Positions 13,947 to 18,046 of a stretch of 18,046 nucleotides of DNA are shown here, piece after piece. Each line of letters begins with the position of its first letter. Position 1 is the stretch's first letter. The notes beneath the pieces were generated by a model that made no database searches, was not told the DNA's origin, and worked only from the letters and a program-made list of their open reading frames with translations. The position numbers were made by a program, and so were the translations under genes. The stretch comes from S143-63 sp964425855 (lineage in GTDB: Archaea; Thermoproteota; Thermoprotei_A; Sulfolobales; Acidilobaceae): assembly GCA_964425855.1 (NCBI GenBank), contig CAYROE010000021.1:1-18046 (forward strand). The letters run 5' to 3'.

Positions 13947-14034
13947 GGGGGCCTACTTGGGGGTGAGCGAGCCGCGACACCTCCTCACCATGGGTAGCGC
14001 ATTCGGCATATAGCCCGGCAGGCATCGGCCCCCC
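13947..14034 (-). ncRNA. GC-rich structured RNA or mRNA leader element (candidate)
   Basis: An 88-base island is far richer in G and C than its AT-rich flanks. Read on the minus strand, GGGGGCC (14033-14027) pairs perfectly with GGCCCCC (13953-13947). Inside, GGTGAG (13989-13984) pairs with CTCACC (13967-13962) and extends by GAG/CTC past a one-base bulge. A further small hairpin is possible at 14017-14004 around a TATAT loop. No T-arm GTTCRA motif or encoded CCA is present, so it is not a normal tRNA on either strand. A TATA box at 14055-14049 points to minus-strand transcription, which would place the element in or just before the leader of the aIF2B-like gene. No H/ACA or C/D architecture is convincing, although ACA follows the closing stem by three bases. 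Confidence 0.45.
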
Positions 14035-14048
14035 AATTGATAGTATTG

Positions 14049-14055
14049 TTTTATA
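14049..14055 (-). promoter_or_regulatory. TATA box upstream of the GC-rich element and aIF2B-like gene
   Basis: TATAAAA on the minus strand is followed after about 15-25 bases by the GC-rich element. The expected transcription start is near 14026. That would place most or all of the structured segment inside the transcript that continues to the aIF2B-like gene. Confidence 0.45.
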
Positions 14056-14090
14056 GTCCTTGTTATTATTATTGGCATTATGTATGATTG

Positions 14091-14108
14091 TTCTCGATTT
14101 TCTCGATT
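14091..14108. repeat. Tandem duplication of a 9-base unit
   Basis: TTCTCGATT occurs twice in immediate succession within the AT-rich intergenic space between the two divergent genes. It could be simple slippage or a pair of regulator half-sites. Confidence 0.5.
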
Positions 14109-14150
14109 TAGTGCATTAAAGAAAAATTATTCTCAAATATAAATAATAGT

Positions 14151-14208
14151 TATTTTAAATAACCGACGCCTAAAATATACATGGAATAAGATAGAACAAA
14201 AAGGAGGG
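14151..14208 (+). promoter_or_regulatory. TATA box and SD for the Lon-like protease gene
   Basis: TATTTTAAAT at 14151-14160 predicts a transcription start near 14182. A strong GGAGGG SD lies at 14203-14208, twelve bases before ATG14221. The leader would therefore be about 40 bases long. Confidence 0.55.
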
Positions 14209-14220
14209 AGACAAACCAAA

Positions 14221-16131
14221 ATGAAACCCCAGAAGCTTGCCCCCATACTAATACTCGTAATACTCCTACAGCTAGCCGCACCAATATCACACGCACAACT
14301 ACCTGGACTAGAAACACAGAAAATAAGCTGCACAGTACACATAGCAGCTGTATCCTCAAGCGGAAAAGGAGTACTAGGAAACCTCACAGTCACAATAGAA
14401 TATCCAGGCACAGGAAAAGTCTACATCTCAACCAGTCCAGCAGCAGAGCTCGACACACAGGGAAGCGCCAGGACAGCGGCATTCGTAGCAAGCCTCTACG
14501 CAGGAGTACCAATGTGGAACTACAACTTCTACTACGACATAGAGAGCCCCAGCGTTATAATAGGAGGACCAAGCGCAGGGGCAGAAATGACACTCGCAAC
14601 ACTTCTCCTACTAACAGGCCATAAATGCAACGAAACAATAGTAGCAACAGGAATGATACAGCCAGATGGATCAATAGGCCCCGTTGGAGGACTCAAAGAA
14701 AAACTAGAAGCAGTAGCAGAGTCAGGAGCAAAAATATTTGTCGTACCAGCAGGCCAAACAACATACACATACTATACAGAGAAAATACGCAGAGTAGGAC
14801 CATTCGTATACGTCACTAGAGAACCCGTAACAATAGACCTATACCAGTACGGAGAACAACTCGGAGTAACAGTATACTCTGCCGCGACAATCATCGACCT
14901 CTACAATATAGCTCTAAACGGTCACCTCCCAACATACAATCAAAAAACTCCAATATGGAAACCCTCAGATAATACAGTACAATACCTTAAACAACTCTAC
15001 CAAAGCCTCAAAAACCAACTCGACATAGAACTAAACCAAATACAGAACACCCAACAGCTAATCCAACTCATCCAAGCCGCAAACCAATATGAGGAAAACG
15101 CCCAAAACTACTATGATTCAGGAGACTATTATCAGGCATTAGCACTGCTTGGACGGGCACTCATAGCAGGCTGGACAGCTAAAGATACAGACAAGGCACT
15201 AAGCAACGATCTCGACATTACAGACACAGTCTCACAGATAAACCAGTCGATAATAAAGGTCTACAACCAGATCCAAGAAATAGAGCAACAAGGGATATCC
15301 GATACAAGCCAATTATACAAGACAATGCGGGCATACGTGCTCATGGGACTGGCGGCCTACTACTATACTAGTGCACTTCAACAGCTCCAGCAGGCACAAG
15401 GCCACTACTATCTACCACACAACATACTAACCGGAGTTAGCATACGGCCGCTAATCCTCCTCGAAAACGCTAAATGGTATACAACTCTCTCAAGTATTTG
15501 GCTAAACATGACAAGTGAGCCATCAGAACCAATAAACGCCACGCTAGTGGAGAGAAGCTCTATTCTCCTTGAGAGCAACGCGAAGACAATGCTAGCATAT
15601 ACTACGACTCTACTACAAGAGGTCGGAGTGAGCGACGATAACGTCTCTATAGCAGCGTACCTATTGGATCAAGCAATGTCAACCGAGGATCCAATCGAGA
15701 GACTAGGCCTATCAATATACTCCATAGTAATACTGAACGCAGTCATACAGGAGACGTTCCCAATGCAGACACAGCAAGTGGTATCGGAGCTTCTATACGT
15801 TTTGTCGGATAGGCAACAGCCAGCCTCAGAGCTAGAAGCTATACTGCTAGGACAAGCAGTAAACACAACTGGAACCACTAGTCTAAGATACGCCTCAGAG
15901 CTAGTACTAGTCGACTCCATGCTTAGGATGGTGTCCTCCAACACTTCAACGCCTCTAATAGTAGAGCCCGAACAGGCGTCTAGCCAGCAGTATCAGGAGC
16001 AGTCATCGCAAAACGAGGCCTCCAAGAACACTGTTAATACTACGTACTACGCGCAGCTAGTAGTAATAGCGTTGGCTCTAGTAGTGCTATTGTATGCTCT
16101 TAGAATGGCGTCGGCTCGTCCAGGCCCGTAA
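14221..16131 (+). CDS. Secreted, membrane-anchored Lon-like (S16) serine protease
   Basis: The 636-residue protein has an N-terminal signal peptide (basic MKPQK, hydrophobic core 6-20, cleavage after HAQ near 26) and a single C-terminal membrane helix at about 607-625 followed by a short basic tail. It should therefore be exported and anchored by its C-terminus. Residues about 35-215 are a Lon-type S16 domain without an AAA+ module. GGPSAGAEMTL carries the catalytic Ser118, and GPVGGLKEKLEAVAESGAK carries the catalytic Lys159, spaced as in Lon. The remaining 390 residues are mostly Gln/Tyr-rich alpha-helix with coiled-coil tendency (such as IQNTQQLIQLIQAANQYEENAQNYY), probably a client- or assembly-binding region. 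ATP-independent Lon-like proteases of this kind are known in archaea, but their substrates are not. The gene is divergent from the aIF2B-like gene and convergent with the GltD-like gene. Confidence 0.87.
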   Translation: MKPQKLAPILILVILLQLAAPISHAQLPGLETQKISCTVHIAAVSSSGKGVLGNLTVTIEYPGTGKVYISTSPAAELDTQGSARTAAFVASLYAGVPMWNYNFYYDIESPSVIIGGPSAGAEMTLATLLLLTGHKCNETIVATGMIQPDGSIGPVGGLKEKLEAVAESGAKIFVVPAGQTTYTYYTEKIRRVGPFVYVTREPVTIDLYQYGEQLGVTVYSAATIIDLYNIALNGHLPTYNQKTPIWKPSDNTVQYLKQLYQSLKNQLDIELNQIQNTQQLIQLIQAANQYEENAQNYYDSGDYYQALALLGRALIAGWTAKDTDKALSNDLDITDTVSQINQSIIKVYNQIQEIEQQGISDTSQLYKTMRAYVLMGLAAYYYTSALQQLQQAQGHYYLPHNILTGVSIRPLILLENAKWYTTLSSIWLNMTSEPSEPINATLVERSSILLESNAKTMLAYTTTLLQEVGVSDDNVSIAAYLLDQAMSTEDPIERLGLSIYSIVILNAVIQETFPMQTQQVVSELLYVLSDRQQPASELEAILLGQAVNTTGTTSLRYASELVLVDSMLRMVSSNTSTPLIVEPEQASSQQYQEQSSQNEASKNTVNTTYYAQLVVIALALVVLLYALRMASARPGP

Positions 16132-16180
16132 GGCTTGTTGAAAAGATGAATGAGGAAAAGAGTGAAGAGGATACTGTTTG

Positions 16181-17242
16181 CTACTGCTTGTTCTGCAAGT
16201 ACTCGTCTATTTTCTTCGCAGCCTCCATACCGCTCTTTAGAGCAGGTCCTATTAGGCTTGGACCATGCCTTACGTCGCCTGCTGCGAAGACTCCTTCTCT
16301 CGTAGTCATGAAGTCGTCGTTGGTTAGTATGACTCCGCTGTCATCCACCTTTATGCCGCAGCATCCGTTTTCGATAGGTGGTGTTGGTAGGACTCCGACT
16401 GCCTTTAATACGTAGTCGAACTCTTCCACGAACTCGCTGCCCTCTATTGGAACAGGCTTAGGCCTCTTTTCAGCGCTTGTTCTTACTAGTCTCATGCGCA
16501 CGAATTTGACGAGTCTCTTGCCGTTCTCCTCGTAGAACTCTACTGGCTGTGTCAGCTCCCAGTAGTGGGCTCCAGCCGTTATTAGGTGGTCGATCTCTCT
16601 CGGACCCATGGGAGCGTATTCTTTGCTCCTCCTGTAGCTTAGCACTACTTCCTTGACTTTGCCCTTTAGTTGTTCATAGGTTAAGGGTACTAGGACCGCG
16701 TCTGCCGCCGTGAGTCCTCCTCCTATAACGAGGATCCTGCCCTCTAGTGGGGGTACCTGGTCCCAGCTCTTGTAGCCGTATACTGCGTGGTGAAGTGCCA
16801 CTAGCCATTCAACCGCTGGGTAGACCCATGGGAGGTCCTCGCCTGGAACCCTCATGTCCCTCGTCTTCCAGGTGCCCGTGGCTATTAAGACGGCGTCGCT
16901 CTCCTTGATGATATCTTCTAAGTGTATTTTTTGCTGTGCCCCTACTACTTCGTCCATTAATCCGTAGCTCTTGGTCATATCAACTTTTGTCCTTAGAACG
17001 AATTTTACTCCGGCATCCATGAGCTCTTTGATACCCTTTCTAACGGGCCCCTTCGGGATTCTTGTAACGGGTATGCCGAAGAGTATCATGCCTCCAGGCT
17101 CCGGGTTCATATCGTATACGGTTACATCGTATCCCTTACATACAAGTATACCTGCAGCTCCCAGTCCAGCGGGACCAGCTCCAATTATGGAGACCTTTTT
17201 CCCGTTCTTCTCCGGGACCTCTTTACATCTCAGGAACTTCAT
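16181..17242 (-). CDS. GltD/NfnB-like FAD/NAD(P)-dependent oxidoreductase lacking the N-terminal Fe-S domain
   Basis: The protein resembles the small subunit of glutamate synthase and related electron-transfer flavoproteins (NfnB, SudB). The FAD-binding Rossmann motif GAGPAGLGAA is at 21-30, followed by the family hallmark PGGMILFGIPVTRIPK at 49-64. A second dinucleotide fold is marked by VIGGGLTAADA (about 182-192), where relatives usually have GGGNVAMD. The C-terminal FAD-contact motif VFAAGDV is near 320. At 353 residues it lacks the Cys-rich N-terminal domain of about 100 residues that binds two [4Fe-4S] clusters in GltD. It may therefore rely on a separate Fe-S partner or act as a stand-alone reductase. 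ATG17242 is used, with GGAGCGTG upstream. The partner large subunit is not in the window. Confidence 0.85.
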   Translation of the reverse strand: MKFLRCKEVPEKNGKKVSIIGAGPAGLGAAGILVCKGYDVTVYDMNPEPGGMILFGIPVTRIPKGPVRKGIKELMDAGVKFVLRTKVDMTKSYGLMDEVVGAQQKIHLEDIIKESDAVLIATGTWKTRDMRVPGEDLPWVYPAVEWLVALHHAVYGYKSWDQVPPLEGRILVIGGGLTAADAVLVPLTYEQLKGKVKEVVLSYRRSKEYAPMGPREIDHLITAGAHYWELTQPVEFYEENGKRLVKFVRMRLVRTSAEKRPKPVPIEGSEFVEEFDYVLKAVGVLPTPPIENGCCGIKVDDSGVILTNDDFMTTREGVFAAGDVRHGPSLIGPALKSGMEAAKKIDEYLQNKQ

Positions 17243-17298
17243 TTCTATTCACGCTCCAGCATAGTTTTTGGTGTCCAGGATTCGAAAACATGCAAACT

Positions 17299-17308
17299 AG
17301 ATATTAAG
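17299..17308 (-). promoter_or_regulatory. TATA box for the GltD-like gene
   Basis: CTTAATATCT on the minus strand lies about 60 bases before ATG17242 and would place transcription initiation near 17277. The resulting leader of about 35 bases would include the GGAGCGTG SD. Confidence 0.35.
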
Positions 17309-17367
17309 TGAATAACAATCCTTGAATATGTATAACTGAATATACGAAAAGAATACTCTTATCATAA

Positions 17368-17386
17368 TCCGGGGGAACCTCCCGGA
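17368..17386 (-). repeat. Short GC-rich hairpin after the EcfT gene
   Basis: TCCGGG and CCCGGA form a perfect 6-bp stem around a 7-base loop, which can pair two further G-C bases. It starts seven bases past the EcfT stop codon on the minus strand, in otherwise AT-rich sequence. It may protect the 3' end of the message or help termination, but no long T-run follows it. Confidence 0.45.
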
Positions 17387-17392
17387 CAAACC

Positions 17393-18046
17393 CTACCCTA
17401 ATAATATGATGTAAATCTGAATACAGAGCGCTAGAATAAGCACAAGTAACCCAAGGGTTAGAATAAAAGTTCTCCTCTTACTCTCTCGGAGAGCAAAACC
17501 GCGTAGCTCCGCAGCTATACCGACCCATCGAGCTCTCTCAAGCATCAGGCTTAGAAGGGGCATCATAAGGGATTCATAGTCGCCCGGTGTCACGGGTATT
17601 CTTCTAGCGCCTCTCTGTTTTCGCATTTGAAGTATCTCTCGTATGTCTTGTTCGCCAAGCTTGAGGAGTCTGAGTGCGAAAGCTATGCTGAAGGCTATCC
17701 CTTTTGGAAGACCTAACTCCGCCTCTAGACTCTTGAGGGATTCACGTGGCGTGATCTGGGATACATAGAGTAGGCTTACTCCTCCTAACGTGACGAATCT
17801 TAGGCCTATAACAATGGTGGCGTTTACTGCTCCCTCCCGGACTATTAAAGGACCGATAGCGAAGACAGGCTCGCCTGTATTCACAAGTAGTAGGGCGTTG
17901 AGGAATGTCCCCCAGATACCTATGACTACTAGTAGTGTAAGGAAGGGATACCGGCGGGCTCCAAGTATGAATCCTGGTACGCCATTAATCAATGCCATCA
18001 CGAGCAAGGCATCTTTATTATCTGCGATGAAGACGAGTAGCGTGAC
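17393..18046 (-). CDS. EcfT/CbiQ-family energy-coupling factor transporter subunit (5' end outside the window)
   Basis: EcfT is the conserved transmembrane subunit of ECF-type ABC importers for vitamins or metal ions. It couples the ATPase pair to the substrate-binding S component. A TTG at 18007 could start a shorter frame, but the frame stays open to the right edge with a further hydrophobic stretch (VTLLVFIADN), so the gene is probably truncated by the window. Membrane helices include ones around 17900-17960, 17780-17840 and a C-terminal one near 17400-17450. The cytoplasmic coupling helices carry RLLKLGEQDIREILQMRKQRG and LERARWVGIAAELRGF, which match the paired Ala-Arg-Gly type motifs that contact the ATPases. 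The ATPase and S-component genes may lie upstream, outside the window, so the substrate cannot be stated. Confidence 0.83.
   Translation of the reverse strand, partial: VTLLVFIADNKDALLVMALINGVPGFILGARRYPFLTLLVVIGIWGTFLNALLLVNTGEPVFAIGPLIVREGAVNATIVIGLRFVTLGGVSLLYVSQITPRESLKSLEAELGLPKGIAFSIAFALRLLKLGEQDIREILQMRKQRGARRIPVTPGDYESLMMPLLSLMLERARWVGIAAELRGFALRESKRRTFILTLGLLVLILALCIQIYIILLG

Noticed and set aside
13596..13997. Plus-strand frames opposite the aIF2B-like gene (133 and 80 codons)
   Set aside because: They have a Ser/Cys/Leu-rich shadow composition and lie opposite a conserved core.
13947..14034. A tRNA gene (possibly intron-containing, split or permuted)
   Set aside because: The closing 7-bp helix and length are tRNA-like, but no GTTCRA T-loop, no position-8/9 TA-D-arm pattern and no consistent anticodon arm could be fitted on either strand.
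14133..14411. Minus-strand frames of 92 and 69 codons over the start of the Lon-like gene
   Set aside because: They are the reverse complement of the signal peptide and promoter region. They have no motif, and the plus-strand gene has SD, TATA and catalytic residues.
1..18046. CRISPR array, insertion sequence or integrated element
   Set aside because: No regularly spaced repeats, transposase, integrase or long terminal inverted repeats were seen, and codon use is even across the window.

Overview
The window looks like chromosome from a hyperthermophilic crenarchaeon, most plausibly a member of Desulfurococcales. This is inferred from several things. Arginine is mostly AGA/AGG and isoleucine mostly ATA. 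GTG and TTG starts are frequent. Shine-Dalgarno (SD) sequences are GGAGG/GGTGA, and TATA-type promoter boxes lie upstream of genes. The gene content also fits: a PibD-type class III signal peptidase, an archaeal MoxR cluster, a secreted Lon-like S16 protease and an aIF2B-family protein. I cannot name the species.

Left part (1-4794). The tail of an upstream gene is followed by a GT26 (WecG/TagA/CpsF) glycosyltransferase. Next come a secreted YiiX-like papain-fold amidase and a small unknown protein, each with its own promoter. A probably leaderless transcript then starts with a DapA-superfamily class I aldolase and continues into a four-helix membrane protein and a PibD-like prepilin/preflagellin peptidase. 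A HIT-family protein of the Ap4A phosphorylase type follows.

Centre (4785-12324). A DHH/DHHA1 phosphoesterase overlaps the HIT gene by ten bases. After it comes a tightly packed MoxR cluster on the + strand: DUF4129 membrane protein, DUF4350 membrane protein, MoxR AAA+ ATPase, DUF58 protein and a polytopic membrane protein. The genes overlap or are separated by a few bases, so they very probably work as one membrane-associated chaperone/assembly system.

Non-coding-rich part (12325-14220). The 709 bases between the MoxR cluster and the aIF2B-like gene hold no intact gene. They contain a frameshifted minus-strand reading frame for a small membrane-anchored protein (12369-12828) and a candidate C/D box guide RNA (about 12950-13020). 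The aIF2B-like gene is on the minus strand. The 311 bases separating it from the divergent Lon-like gene hold a strikingly GC-rich segment (13947-14034) closed by a perfect 7-bp helix. This is probably a structured RNA or mRNA leader, since no tRNA signature is present. AT-rich promoter sequence for the Lon-like gene fills the rest.

Right part (14221-18046). A secreted, C-terminally anchored Lon-like protease converges with a minus-strand GltD-like FAD oxidoreductase. An EcfT-type transporter subunit on the minus strand runs off the right edge. No CRISPR array, insertion sequence, rRNA or canonical tRNA was seen. The best candidates for something undescribed are the GC-rich element at 13947-14034, the C/D-like RNA and broken gene at 12369-13020, and the fifth, unnamed member of the MoxR cluster.
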